A stretch of DNA of 64,000 nucleotides from CAWAPS01 sp963783945 (GTDB lineage: Bacteria > Actinomycetota > Acidimicrobiia > Acidimicrobiales > Palsa-688). The stretch is taken from contig CAWAPS010000002.1 of NCBI GenBank assembly GCA_963783945.1, positions 930,001 to 994,000 of the forward strand, in the 5' to 3' direction. Below the pieces are notes generated by a model. The model was not told where the DNA came from and searched no databases. It saw only the letters and a program-made list of their open reading frames with translations. The translations under genes and the position numbers were made by a program. This document shows, in pieces, positions 36,722 through 46,289 of the stretch (positions are counted from its first letter, which is position 1; each line of letters begins with the position of its first letter).

Positions 36722-36959
36722 TAGGAGCCCTTCGCTGACCGGACATGGCTCACGACCCCATCGTAGGAACTGCCTCTGGGCTTCGTCGCTCCGGTCATAA
36801 TGCCGTTGCGGGCACGTTGCCTTTCCGGGCAGCCGCAGGCCCGCTTTTCTCGTTGCCACAGGTCCCGGAGTCGGCTGCCCGAGCCCTAGTCGCCCTCGCT
36901 GAGCGCCGAATCGTCGCTGGCCCATACCGCCTCAAATTCGCGCGCCGACGTAGCCCCGT

Positions 36960-37060
36960 CGCGATCGCCGGTTCGGGGTGTCGCCCGCCACGTACCGGTC
37001 AGCTGGATCGGCGGGTCGGTGATAACCGAGGACTTCGACGGCGGGGAGATATGACGCGAA
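36960..37060 (-). pseudogene. TetR gene fragment (HTH region remnant)
   Basis: On the minus strand this stretch encodes PPSKSSVITDPPIQLTG, clearly related at DNA and protein level to WWPSKSSVIMDALIELTD of the intact TetR gene at 37335-37976. Nothing of the rest of the gene is recognisable. It is a small duplicated remnant. Confidence 0.5.
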
Positions 37061-37239
37061 CGCGCGAGGCGCAACGGGGCCTCTCCCGGGGAGACTGCGC
37101 CTGAGCGAGCCCGGAGAGTATGGAGTAATGACCGTAATCAAGGATGTGGACAGATCGGGATGGTCAAGTGGGGCGCCACCTAGGACGGCCCGTTCCGGCC
37201 AGTAGCGACTGCCCGCCGGCGGCCAACGCGCTACCGAGA

Positions 37240-37338
37240 GCGGGCTCCGTCGGGCGTAGGCCCAGGCGGGCGGCCGAGTCCTCGACGGTGCAGTCCTCCC
37301 GCCTCGTCGAGGGTCGGGAGTACCGGCGCGTCGATCAT
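37240..37338 (-). pseudogene. 5' remnant of a cNMP-binding (Crp-like) oxidoreductase gene, copy A
   Basis: An ATG at 37338 overlaps the TetR stop (ATGA) and encodes MIDAPVLPTLDEAGG before the sequence loses similarity. The same junction, with the same leader and MIDAPLIPALDEAEL, occurs at 47812. By that better copy the gene was a cyclic-nucleotide-binding-domain protein, probably the N-terminal part of a Crp-thioredoxin-reductase fusion. Only the first 15 codons survive here. Confidence 0.55.
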
Positions 37339-37976
37339 GGTGACGGTTCCGATTGGGGAGGTATCTGTCGTTTCCTGTTGGGCGGGGGCTCTACTCTGCC
37401 TTCGGTGAGCCCCTTCTCGTTCGAGAGGCCTGGCCATACCAGGTCCAGCAACTGATCGGCAGCGGCCTGGTTTAGTGGTCGGTGACCTATGAGGAGGCGA
37501 AGCCACAGGGGGCCATAGAGGACATCGAGGGCGTCCTCGACGTCCAGGTCGGATCGCAGCTCGCAGGTGGCGATGCCCTTCTCGAGAGTTGTCGCCCCCC
37601 TGGCCCGGCGGTGGGCAAAGAAGCGGTCTCGGAAATCCTTGGCCACCGCGGGATCGCCCTGGGAGTCCGCGACCAGCTCCCGGATCAGCTCCCCATTTCT
37701 CGAGGCGAACATGCGAGCGACCCGGCGCATCTGCAAGCGGACCGCCTCGTAGGTGGCGTCGGGTAGGTCGCCCGGGTCCGGGTCGGTGAGCTCGATGAGC
37801 GCATCCATGATGACCGAGGACTTCGACGGCCACCACCGGTATATGGTCTGCTTTCCTACCCCGGCGGCGGCGGCAATCTCATCGACAGTGACCGCTCGTG
37901 GACCGAATTGGCTCACTAGTTCGCGTGCACTGTCGAGCACCCGACCTCGTGCCGCTTCATCCCTGGTGCGGGCCAC
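37335..37976 (-). CDS. TetR-family transcriptional regulator
   Basis: 213 residues: HTH in PRAVTVDEIAAAAGVGKQTIYRWWPSKSSVIMDALIEL, followed by an all-helical ligand domain (IRELVADSQGDPAVAKDFRDRFFAHRRARG ... LDVEDALDVLYGPLWLRLLIGHRPL). Start at GTG 37976; TTG 37979 is an alternative. Its stop overlaps the ATG of a decayed cNMP-domain gene, its former operon partner. It is divergent from the LAL gene at 38143, with an inverted repeat between them, so it may regulate both directions. Confidence 0.87.
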   Translation of the reverse strand: MARTRDEAARGRVLDSARELVSQFGPRAVTVDEIAAAAGVGKQTIYRWWPSKSSVIMDALIELTDPDPGDLPDATYEAVRLQMRRVARMFASRNGELIRELVADSQGDPAVAKDFRDRFFAHRRARGATTLEKGIATCELRSDLDVEDALDVLYGPLWLRLLIGHRPLNQAAADQLLDLVWPGLSNEKGLTEGRVEPPPNRKRQIPPQSEPSP

Positions 37977-38004
37977 CAAGCCAGCTTAGCCGGGGCAGCA
38001 AATA

Positions 38005-38067
38005 CGAGACTGATGGTCTAGCATCGTCTCGCTTTCTCGCCCGACTGGTCTATCAGGACTGGTCAGG
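38005..38067. promoter_or_regulatory. Inverted and direct repeats in the tetR-LAL divergent region
   Basis: CGAGAC (38005-38010) and GTCTCG (38026-38031) bracket GATG/CATC to form an imperfect inverted repeat suited to a TetR dimer. Just downstream, ACTGGTC occurs twice (38044-38050 and 38058-38064), each within or next to a CAGG, as a 14-base-period direct repeat. Inference: operator for the TetR and an activator site for the LAL gene. Confidence 0.4.
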
Positions 38068-38142
38068 CCAAGCTCTGCCGGTTGTAAGGCGGTGCATACG
38101 CAGCCGCCCAGGTGCTGCACTACTCAAGTGAGGCGTAATTCG

Positions 38143-40911
38143 ATGTCTAGGGATCCGGTTTTGCCGGTCAGCCTGTCAACCTGGAAGCGGGATGTCCCCA
38201 CGCGGTTGACTGACCGCTCGGCCGAATGTGCGGCCATTGATCGTTTCCTCAGGTCAGTTCGCAGTGGTGAAAGTCGTGCGCTCGTTCTGCACGGGGATCC
38301 TGGTATCGGCAAGACGGCTCTCTTAGAATACTTGGCCTGGACGGCGGCAGCGTGTCGCGTACTTGCGGCTGGGGGTGTGCAGTCGGAGATGGAGATTGCT
38401 TTCGCTGGGTTACACCAGCTGTGCTCGCCGATGCTCGAGCACGTCGTGACTATCCCGGATCCTCAGCGTGATGCCCTGCAGATCACTTTCGGACTGACCC
38501 CCGGACCTGTGCCAGACCCTTTCATGGTCGGTCTGGGCGTGTTGAGCTTATTGTCGGAGGTCGCGGCCGAGCAGCCACTTGTATGCATAGTGGATGATGA
38601 GCAGTGGCTGGATCGGGCCTCAGCGCAAATCTTGGCTTTCGTTGCTCGGCGCTTGGGGGAGGAATCGGTAGGTCTGGTCTTCGGAGCGCGGGTTCCGAGC
38701 CCCGAGCTGACAGGGTTGCCGGAGTTGGTCATCCGCGGGCTACCGGAAAACGATGCCGGCTCCCTCCTGGACTCGGTTCTCACCACGCCAGTCGACGCCG
38801 CCGTACGCAATCGTATTGTCGCCGAGGCAAACGGCAACCCGCTGGCGCTGTTGGAGTTTCCGCGTGATCTAACATCGGCGGAACTTGCCGGCGGATTCGC
38901 ACTCCCCCGCGCATTGCCCCTGTCGCAGAACATCGAGGAGAGGTTCCTGCGACGGACCGAGACTGTTCCGCCCTCGACTAGGCGCTTGCTGCTGCTCGCA
39001 TCTGCCGAGCCCGCTGGTGATCCAAGGCTGGTGTGGCGAGCGGCTGAGTACCTCGGGATCGACCCTTCTGCCGCGCTGCCCGCGGCCGAAGCCGGCTTGG
39101 TTGAATTCGGGTCCCGTGTGCGCTTCCGTCATCCGCTAGTCCGTTCAGCGATCTACTGGTCAGCGCCGGAGGCGGACAGGCGGGAGGTCCATCGCGCCTT
39201 GGGCGAGGTAACCGATCCGTCGGTGGACCCCGACCGCCGCGCTTGGCACTTGGCTCAGGCTGCCGAGGGACCCGACGAAGACGTAGCTGGCGAACTTGAA
39301 CGCTCAGCTGGCCGCGCCCAGGCGCGTGGCGGGTTTGCTGCCGCGGCCGCATTCCTCGATCGGGCGACGGCATTGACAGGCGACCCGGCGCTGCGGGCGA
39401 AGAGGGCACTTGATGGGGCTCAGGCCAAGGTACAAGTTGGGGCGGTCGACTCCGCGCTGCAACTGCTCGGTGTCGCGGAAGTCGGACCGCTGAAGGAGCT
39501 AGAACTGGCGCGAGTCGCGCTTGTTCGGGCGCAGCTTGCCTTCATTTCTAGTCGCGGTAACGACGCCGCGCCGCTACTTGTAGAGGCGGCTGCGAAGCTC
39601 GAGTCCGTCGATGAAGATCTCGCACGGGCGACGTACCTCGACGCGTTGGTTGCCGCACAGTTCGCAGGGCGTTTTGCCACAGCGGGAGGGACGCTGTTGG
39701 ATGTCGCTCGCGCCGCGGGTGACGCCCCGCGTGCCACGCCTGCCGAAGCAGACCTGCTACTTCATGGTTTGGCGGCGATGTTCAATCGCGGTTACGCCCC
39801 CGCTTTTCCGATGCTGCGCCGAGCTGTGAAGGCGAGGCGGCAGATGCCAGTGGCACAGGAACTGCGGTGGCTCTCCATGGGTTACGCCGCCGCATTGACG
39901 ATGTGGGATCAGGATACGACTAAGGCGATGTCTGCACGGTGGGTGCAACTTGCTCGCGACGCGGGGGCGCTCAGCGAAATGCCCCTTGCGCTTATGTCCC
40001 GCACCTACGTTCTGATCGCCGAAGGTGACTTAACAGCGGCGGCGTTGGCGGTCGAAGAAATGACCGCCGCGATTGGTGCGACAGCGAGCACCTTCCTTCC
40101 CTATGGGACCATGGGCCTTGCCGCCTGCCGAGGGGATGACATCGAAGCGCTTACGCTGATCGAATCGACGATCAAGCAGGCCGAGCAAAGAGGCGAAGGC
40201 TTCGGGATTTCTGGCGCGCACTGGGCGAAGGCCGTTCTCCACAATGGTCACGGTCGCTACGGTGAAGCCCTGACCGCTGCCCAGGTGGCATCTGAGGTCC
40301 CCTATGAACTCGGTCTCTCGAACTGGGCCTTGATCGAACTGATCGAGGCAGCAGCGCACGTCGGCGAACCTGACACAGGGGCGCAAGCCTTTCACGAGCT
40401 CAGGGAGATGACCCACGCCAGCGGCTCCGACTGGGCGTTGGGCGTAGAGACCCGTATGAACGCGCTGCTGAGTGATGGAGTCGAAGCTGACAGCCTTTAT
40501 CGTGAGTCGATTGCCCACCTCCGCGACACACCGATGCGCTTCGAACTCGCCCGTGCCCAGTTGTGTTACGGAGAGTGGCTACGCAGGAAGCGTCCACGCC
40601 GAGCCGCGCTGGAGCAGCTTCGGTCGGCCTGTTCTTCGTTTGAGGATATGGGTATGGTGGCTTTCGCCGAAAGAACTAGACGCGAGCTGCGCGCAGCCGG
40701 CGAGACCGCCCGCAAGCAAAGCTACGAAACACGTGTCCAGTTGACCGCGCAAGAGGGACAGATCGCCCGGCTTGCCCGAGAAGGGCTCACGAACCCAGAA
40801 ATCGGCACTCGCCTGTTCATCAGCTCGCGCACGGTTCAATATCATCTGAAAAAGGTCTTTGCGAAGTTGGACATCACCTCGCGCGCCCAGCTTGGCCGGG
40901 TCCTTGATTAG
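38143..40911 (+). CDS. LAL-type LuxR regulator, paralogue 1
   Basis: 922 residues. RLTDRSAECAAIDRFL leads to Walker A LVLHGDPGIGKTALLEYL, then Walker B LVCIVDDEQWLDRASAQIL, a winged region (ANGNPLALLEFPRDL), a helical repeat middle, and the C-terminal HTH QLTAQEGQIARLAREGLTNPEIGTRLFISSRTVQYHLKKVFAKLDITSRAQL. It is closely similar end to end to the regulator at 41795-44701. The ATG at 38143 has GTGAGG upstream. Such proteins are ATP-gated activators of neighbouring catabolic or secondary-metabolite operons; the gene's own target is not obvious, as it runs convergent with the propeller gene. Confidence 0.9.
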   Translation: MSRDPVLPVSLSTWKRDVPTRLTDRSAECAAIDRFLRSVRSGESRALVLHGDPGIGKTALLEYLAWTAAACRVLAAGGVQSEMEIAFAGLHQLCSPMLEHVVTIPDPQRDALQITFGLTPGPVPDPFMVGLGVLSLLSEVAAEQPLVCIVDDEQWLDRASAQILAFVARRLGEESVGLVFGARVPSPELTGLPELVIRGLPENDAGSLLDSVLTTPVDAAVRNRIVAEANGNPLALLEFPRDLTSAELAGGFALPRALPLSQNIEERFLRRTETVPPSTRRLLLLASAEPAGDPRLVWRAAEYLGIDPSAALPAAEAGLVEFGSRVRFRHPLVRSAIYWSAPEADRREVHRALGEVTDPSVDPDRRAWHLAQAAEGPDEDVAGELERSAGRAQARGGFAAAAAFLDRATALTGDPALRAKRALDGAQAKVQVGAVDSALQLLGVAEVGPLKELELARVALVRAQLAFISSRGNDAAPLLVEAAAKLESVDEDLARATYLDALVAAQFAGRFATAGGTLLDVARAAGDAPRATPAEADLLLHGLAAMFNRGYAPAFPMLRRAVKARRQMPVAQELRWLSMGYAAALTMWDQDTTKAMSARWVQLARDAGALSEMPLALMSRTYVLIAEGDLTAAALAVEEMTAAIGATASTFLPYGTMGLAACRGDDIEALTLIESTIKQAEQRGEGFGISGAHWAKAVLHNGHGRYGEALTAAQVASEVPYELGLSNWALIELIEAAAHVGEPDTGAQAFHELREMTHASGSDWALGVETRMNALLSDGVEADSLYRESIAHLRDTPMRFELARAQLCYGEWLRRKRPRRAALEQLRSACSSFEDMGMVAFAERTRRELRAAGETARKQSYETRVQLTAQEGQIARLAREGLTNPEIGTRLFISSRTVQYHLKKVFAKLDITSRAQLGRVLD

Positions 40912-40944
40912 CGCATTCCTTCGCGCCGCCAGATTCCTTAAGCG

Positions 40945-41790
40945 TCAGTTCTCTCCATCCCACAGCACAAGAGCCTGGCCGTTGAGTCTCGGGAGTTGCA
41001 CGGCGACGCCGAGGTAGGTCCCTGTGAAGAAATCGAAGGCAATAACGTGATCCCGCCCGACGCAATAGAGACGTCCGTCAGATCCGAACCGCAATCCACG
41101 CGGCCTCGCGAAACCTATCGATGGGTCAGGCGCGAACACGCGGGCCAACCCCCCGGTGGAACGGTCGTATTCGCGGACGCTGGAAGTTGCATGCCTTTCT
41201 CCGAAGGGCCACTCGCTGCTGACAACGATGTTGCCGTTCGGAGCGACGACAAGATCGAGGGGGCTTAGCTCAGGGTCGTCGACCAGCCGGGGTGTGCGCA
41301 GATCTCCTCGGTGGTCGAACACGGCGATCGTGTTCTCGCCCTCACCTGAAGGACCGACGCCTGAGGCCAGATAGAGATCACCGTCGGGGCCGAAGCCGAA
41401 ACCTCGAGGAAAGGTAACGATCCCGTCAGGAAGAATCGCTTCTCCTACGCGGTCGAGACGAGGTGCGAGCGCAAGGATCGTCCGGCGTCGACGTAGCCCG
41501 ACGTAGTAGCGGCCGTCCGGCCCGAACACTGCTCCGCCTGGGTCGAGGTCGTCGATCCTCCCCGAGTCGAGAGCAACCTCGCCATGCCGATCAAGTGCCA
41601 GCACCCGGTCGGCACCACTGTTGACGAATACGAGCTCACCGGACTGGTCGTGACTGAGACCACGAGGGTCGGTTATCCGGCGATCCTGGCTGAATGGTCC
41701 GATCAACGAACCCTCGGCGGAGAAACCAAGGATGGCTCCGTACCCGTCACCGTTGGCTCCGTTGGCGCTGGTGACCAGGACCGCGGTCAT
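40945..41790 (-). CDS. NHL/SMP-30-like beta-propeller protein
   Basis: 281 residues of repeated blades: ITDPRGLSHDQSGELVFVNSGADRVLALD, GAVFGPDGRYYVGL, FPRGFGFGPDGDLYLASG, PLDLVVAPNGNIVVSS and ARPRGLRFGSDGRLYCVG. This is an NHL or six-bladed propeller pattern. There is no signal peptide at the chosen ATG 41790. Its start lies 4 bases after the stop of the LAL gene, so the two are co-transcribed. It could be a lactonase-like enzyme or a non-enzymatic binding protein; no metal triad is certain. Confidence 0.78.
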   Translation of the reverse strand: MTAVLVTSANGANGDGYGAILGFSAEGSLIGPFSQDRRITDPRGLSHDQSGELVFVNSGADRVLALDRHGEVALDSGRIDDLDPGGAVFGPDGRYYVGLRRRRTILALAPRLDRVGEAILPDGIVTFPRGFGFGPDGDLYLASGVGPSGEGENTIAVFDHRGDLRTPRLVDDPELSPLDLVVAPNGNIVVSSEWPFGERHATSSVREYDRSTGGLARVFAPDPSIGFARPRGLRFGSDGRLYCVGRDHVIAFDFFTGTYLGVAVQLPRLNGQALVLWDGEN

Positions 41791-41794
41791 GGGC

Positions 41795-44701
41795 CTAGGA
41801 ACTCGACTCCGGAGGTGTGACCGCCCGACGTCCGCCGTCCAGCGCACCCGACAGCTGGTTGCGCGAGGTGAGGTTCATTTTGGTGAAGACTTTGCTCAAG
41901 TGATATTGGACGGTGCGTGCACTGATGAACAGGCGGGTGCCGATCTCGGGGTTGGATAGCCCCTCGCTGGCCAGCCGGGCGACCTGGGTTTCCTGGGCTG
42001 TCAGCTCATTTGCGGTCGCAGGCTTGCGCTTCCGAACCGTCTCCCCGGTGGCACGGAGTTCGCTGGCTGCTCGCTCCGTAAAGGCGTCCATCCCCATTTC
42101 GGCAAACATGTCGTGAGCCGCGCGAAGTCGGCTCCGCGCTTCGGCGCGCCGCTTCTCGCGTCGCAGCCATTCGCCGTACAGGAGATGGGCACGGGCGAGC
42201 TCACCGCGGATCTTCGTCCCGGCAAGCCGGTCGATCGCCTCCCGGTAAGCGGCCTCGGCCTCGGCGCCAACGCTTAGCAATGCACGACTCCTGGCTTCAA
42301 TGCCCAAGGCCCAATCCGACCCGGCGGCCTGTGTCGTGACGGCCAGATCCCGAAAGGCAGCCTTAGCGCGCACGGATTGCCCACTTCGAGTCGCTCCCTC
42401 GACGAGTTCGACGAGCACACCCCAAGGCTCTACGCCCATCGCGGCTGGGTAGCCGCGCCCGATCTCCGCCGCTCTGGCAGCCTCCCCGTACCGGCGGAGG
42501 CTGTTGCAAAGCATCGCCTCGGCGAAACCAGTGATGACGAGCCCGAACCCTTCGCGGCGACGGAGCGCTTCTGCAGCGGTTGCTTGCACTAACGCGAGCA
42601 CTTCGGACTCGCGGCCTTGCCACACGGCAAGCAACATCGCGCCGTAAGGGGCGGGGGGGATGTCGGTCACCTCCGTAACGGCGTCCGCCGCTTCGAGCAA
42701 GACGGCCGCGGCTGGTAAGTCTCCCATGAGAACGTGAGCGCCCATACGCGTTGCCAACGCCAAAGGAAGCGTCGCCAGCGCGCCAGAGTTCTGGGCCATG
42801 TCGACGTGGTGGACCGTGTCCAAGGTGTGCTCATCCCAGAGATGACCTGCAATGATGTGAGCAAGCCAAAGCCAACGCAGCTGCTCGGGGGGCATTTCGC
42901 GTTGGTCAAACGCGGCCACAGCCACTCTCAGTAGCGGCATCGCCGCCGTATACCCGTCTGTGAACCGCACGGCCAAGCCGTGGAGGAAAAGGTCGGTCGG
43001 GAGCGGGTCGTGCGCCGGCCGGGGTGCTGCTCGAGCCGCTCGTGCGGCTTCGGTTAGGCCATCCCCGGTAGCTAGATGGCCGGCGAACATCGCTGCCATG
43101 AGGGCGTCCAAGTACGTCTCACGCGCCAGCCGAGGGTTGACAGGATCCAGCCGCCTCGCCGCGTTGAGGAGCAGGGAGACTGAGTCGCCGCCCCGCGTCA
43201 TCGTGAAGGAGACCTGGGCGCGGAGTAAGTCAACCTGTGCCTGTTGAACCGGGTCGCATGGGCCAGCTTCCGCGAGATCAAGCAGGGCAATTGCCCGGTC
43301 AGGTGCACCGGCGTGGTGCGATGCTTGGGCGGCGGCCAGCGCCCGCCCCGCCCGTTGTGCGGGATCCGGCGTAAGCGTCGCGGCCCGATCGAGGAACGCG
43401 GCCCCGGACGCCAGGCCCCCGCGGGCCTGCGCCCGGCCGGCGGAGCGTTCCAGCTCGGAGGCAATCGCCTCGTCGGGCCCGGGGGCGGCCTGGCCCTGGT
43501 GCCAGGAACGGCGGTCGGGGTCGGTCGCCGGATCGGTGGCCTCGGCCAGGGCGCCGTGCACCTGTTGTCGGTCCTGCGCCGACGCGGCGCGGTACGCGGC
43601 CGAGCGCACCAGCGGGTGTCGGAACCGCACCCGGGCACCGATCTCGGCCAGGCCCGCGTCGGCCGCCGGCCGCGCCGCCGCGGCGCCAATCCCCAGCAGT
43701 GCGGCGGCCCGCCACACCAGCACCGGATCACCAAGAGGTTCGGCGGCGGCCACCAGCAGTAGGCGCCGGGCCTCGGGCGGCAGCGCGTCGGCCCGGCGCC
43801 GGAAGCTCTCCTCGACACTGCCCACCAGCTTGGCCGCCGCCGGCATCCCGAACCCGCCCGCCAGCTCAGCCGCGGTCAGACCTCGTGGAAGCTCCAACAG
43901 CGCCAGGGGGTTGCCACCCGCCTCGGCGACAATCCGGTCGCGTACCCGCTGGTCCACCGGCCCGGTCAGCACCGAACCCAACAACACCTGGGCGTCGTCG
44001 TCCGCCAAGCCCCTGACCGCCAGCTCCGCCAACCCCGCCAGCTCACCGCTCGGGCTACGGGACCCAAACACCAACCCGACCGACTCCGTCCCCAGGCGGC
44101 GCGCCACGAAGGCCAACACCTGCACCGAGGCCTGGTCCAGCCACTGCTCGTCATCGATCAGGCACACGAGTTGCCGCTCCGCCGCCACCTCCGCCAGCAG
44201 GCTCAGCACGGCCAGGCCCACCAAGAGCCGGTCCGGCACCGGACCGGCCCCCATCCCGAACGTGACGTGCAGCGCATTCCGTTGGGGCGCTGGGACCGCG
44301 TCCAGGTGGTCCAGCACCGGTACGCACAACTGGTGCAAGGCCGCGAACCCGAACTCCATCTCCGTCTGGGTGCCGGCCACGCTCACGACACGGCAGTCGG
44401 ACGCCCGTCCCGCCACGTAGTCGAGCAGCGCCGTCTTGCCCATACCCGCCTCGCCGTGCACCACCAGTGCCCGGCTGGCACCCCCCCGGACGTCCTCGAG
44501 GAGCCGGTCCAGCACACTCCGCTCCGCGTCGCGGCCGATGAGGCGCGTGGCGTGCCGCCGGATCGGGGATGCCGTTGGCTGCGGTCCCCCGCCAGATCGC
44601 GCCCGGGTGGCCCGCCCAATGACTTCGACATCGTGTTCCACCTGGGTCGTCTCGACCCCCGTTCGTGACGCCATCTCGCTCACGATGCTGCGCAGGACCA
44701 T
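41795..44701 (-). CDS. LAL-type LuxR regulator, paralogue 2
   Basis: 968 residues. RLIGRDAERSVLDRLLEDV, Walker A LVVHGEAGMGKTALLDYV, Walker B LVCLIDDEQWLDQASVQVL, AGGNPLALLELPRGL, then a TPR-like middle and the HTH ELTAQETQVARLASEGLSNPEIGTRLFISARTVQYHLSKVFTKMNLTSRNQL. Very similar to the regulator at 38143. The frame is open to 44932, but the Cys/Arg-rich upstream part overlaps the palindromic promoter region; ATG 44701 or 44674 is more credible. It is divergent from the lactonase/beta-diketone-hydrolase genes and followed at once by a propeller gene, so those are its likely targets. Confidence 0.88.
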   Translation of the reverse strand: MVLRSIVSEMASRTGVETTQVEHDVEVIGRATRARSGGGPQPTASPIRRHATRLIGRDAERSVLDRLLEDVRGGASRALVVHGEAGMGKTALLDYVAGRASDCRVVSVAGTQTEMEFGFAALHQLCVPVLDHLDAVPAPQRNALHVTFGMGAGPVPDRLLVGLAVLSLLAEVAAERQLVCLIDDEQWLDQASVQVLAFVARRLGTESVGLVFGSRSPSGELAGLAELAVRGLADDDAQVLLGSVLTGPVDQRVRDRIVAEAGGNPLALLELPRGLTAAELAGGFGMPAAAKLVGSVEESFRRRADALPPEARRLLLVAAAEPLGDPVLVWRAAALLGIGAAAARPAADAGLAEIGARVRFRHPLVRSAAYRAASAQDRQQVHGALAEATDPATDPDRRSWHQGQAAPGPDEAIASELERSAGRAQARGGLASGAAFLDRAATLTPDPAQRAGRALAAAQASHHAGAPDRAIALLDLAEAGPCDPVQQAQVDLLRAQVSFTMTRGGDSVSLLLNAARRLDPVNPRLARETYLDALMAAMFAGHLATGDGLTEAARAARAAPRPAHDPLPTDLFLHGLAVRFTDGYTAAMPLLRVAVAAFDQREMPPEQLRWLWLAHIIAGHLWDEHTLDTVHHVDMAQNSGALATLPLALATRMGAHVLMGDLPAAAVLLEAADAVTEVTDIPPAPYGAMLLAVWQGRESEVLALVQATAAEALRRREGFGLVITGFAEAMLCNSLRRYGEAARAAEIGRGYPAAMGVEPWGVLVELVEGATRSGQSVRAKAAFRDLAVTTQAAGSDWALGIEARSRALLSVGAEAEAAYREAIDRLAGTKIRGELARAHLLYGEWLRREKRRAEARSRLRAAHDMFAEMGMDAFTERAASELRATGETVRKRKPATANELTAQETQVARLASEGLSNPEIGTRLFISARTVQYHLSKVFTKMNLTSRNQLSGALDGGRRAVTPPESSS

Positions 44702-44806
44702 CTCGTACTGGTCGCCAGGGGCATAGACCGCAAGAGTATGACGTCTCGCTCCACCTTGCGCTGGGAACACGAGGCTCGTCGGGTCGCTGCCACATTCTCG
44801 GCCACA

Positions 44807-44861
44807 CACAGTGCAACTGGCCAGTCGCACTGTGCATCTGGCGGATTCGACAACGTGTCGA
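44807..44861. promoter_or_regulatory. 28-bp palindrome plus second dyad in LAL/lactonase divergent promoter
   Basis: CACAGTGCAACTGG (44807-44820) and CCAGTCGCACTGTG (44821-44834) form a continuous 28-base palindrome with one mismatched pair. Thirteen bases on, TCGACA and TGTCGA flank ACG (44847-44861). Both lie midway between the divergent starts at 44701 and 44952. The length and symmetry suit two LuxR-type HTH dimers. Inference: operator of the LAL regulator controlling both directions. Confidence 0.65.
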
Positions 44862-44951
44862 CTGGCACGACGATGAATCCACGGCTGCCGGGAAGGCCTA
44901 GAGCCCGCCCGACCGTAGACCCCCCGGACCAACAGAAAGAAAGGGCATCAC

Positions 44952-46179
44952 ATGCCGAACGAAGCCCAGAGCGGGCATCTATATGTCCAGACGAGTGCGA
45001 TCCACAACGCGATCGTCCACTTTCTACGGGCCAGCGATGGGACCGTCACCGAAGCCGATCGGGTCCTCACTGGAGGTGCGGGATCCGGGCCCTTCAACTA
45101 CTCGCGCAACCCCGCCCGGTCTCATTGTCGAGGGGGCCAACAGCGTTCTCATGACGCCAGATAAGCGCGTGCTATTTGCGGTCAACGGGGGCGACAACTC
45201 GGTCTCCAGCTTCGAGGTCGCAGAGAACGGAACACTGACGCTCCTGGATGTCAAGCGGACGGGTAACCCGGCTACTGGAAAAAGCGGGACCGCCAAATCC
45301 ATGGAGTACGCACCCTCGACGAGGACGCTGTACGTGTTGCATACCTTCGGACCTGCCCAAATCCGGTTGTTCTCGGTCGACCCGGACGGCCACTTAAAAC
45401 CTCGTTCTGAGCGATACTCAGCTGTGCCCGCCGACAAGCCGGGCCGCGTCACGACAATGCTTACCGTCTCACCGGACGAGAAGTTTCTCTTGGTCGGTTG
45501 CTCGATGGATGAGCTCCCTGCCACGAACCCGGACGGCAGCCCCATTCTTTGGGTGACGAGAAATGGCCAGCCTCACGCGATCGCTGCCAATGCGCCCGAT
45601 CCTGATGGCTTGGCCGTTTTCCCAATCGATGACACTGGCGCGCTGGGTGAACCTCTGTTCCAAGACGCGGGAGCGAGTTCGCCGTGGTGTCCGCTCTTCC
45701 TGCATAACCGTCCGGACATGTTTGTCATTGGATCCGCCACTGCCGACGGTCTATCTCTCGCCACACTCGACTCGTCAGGCGAAGTCGCAACCGGACCGAT
45801 CGTACGCGCCGCCACCAGCATCGGTAGGCCATCCGAGCTGTGCTGGATGGCCATCACTCCGGACGATTCACTGGTGTTCGCAACGATGACAGGTTATGGC
45901 TACGTCACGAGTTGGCGACTCCAGGGGAACATTCTCTCAATTGCTAAAGACCCGGCGTGTGAAAAGCCGGCAGGCGACGGGACCTTCAGAGGAGTTGGAG
46001 GAATTGTCGGGTCGAGTCCTAACGACATGTGGATGTCGCCGGACGGTGCGTACCTCTATCAGATGTATCCCAACGCCTCGAAGCTCATCGGCTATGCGAT
46101 TGAGCCCGACGGTTGGCTGGAAGAGGTTACGAGCGCGGCCATCCCGTACAACACCCCGCAGGGCATAACCGGATTTTGA
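44952..46179 (+). pseudogene. Beta-propeller lactonase family protein, frameshifted near the N-terminus
   Basis: A seven-bladed-propeller protein of the lactonase/carboxymuconate-cyclase family, about 408 residues if read through. The first frame starts at ATG 44952 (AAAGGG upstream): MPNEAQSGHLYVQTSAIHNA, then VLTGGAGSGPFNYSRNP. Near 45115, in CCCCGCCC, one extra base shifts to the long frame GLIVEGANSVLMTPDKRVLFAVNGGDNSVSSFEV, followed by SPDEKFLLVGC, DPDGLAVFPID, CWMAITPDDSLVFA and MSPDGAYLYQMYPNA. No signal peptide. It would hydrolyse a lactone or act on a ring-cleavage product. First gene of the plus-strand group opposite the LAL regulator. The frameshift may be real or an error. Confidence 0.8.
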
Positions 46180-46289
46180 GCCGGTTGCAAAGGTGGATGG
46201 CCCTCTGCCGTCCCAACCGAGGTGCGGGAAATGCTCGCCGATCGCCAAGCAATGAAAGGTGCCAACTGCATTGACAAAGGAGACGACAA

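Noticed and set aside
41795..44932. LAL paralogue 2 starting at the far upstream GTG (44932)
   Set aside because: That start would place the coding region across the 28-bp palindrome and add a Cys/Arg-rich segment absent from the paralogue.
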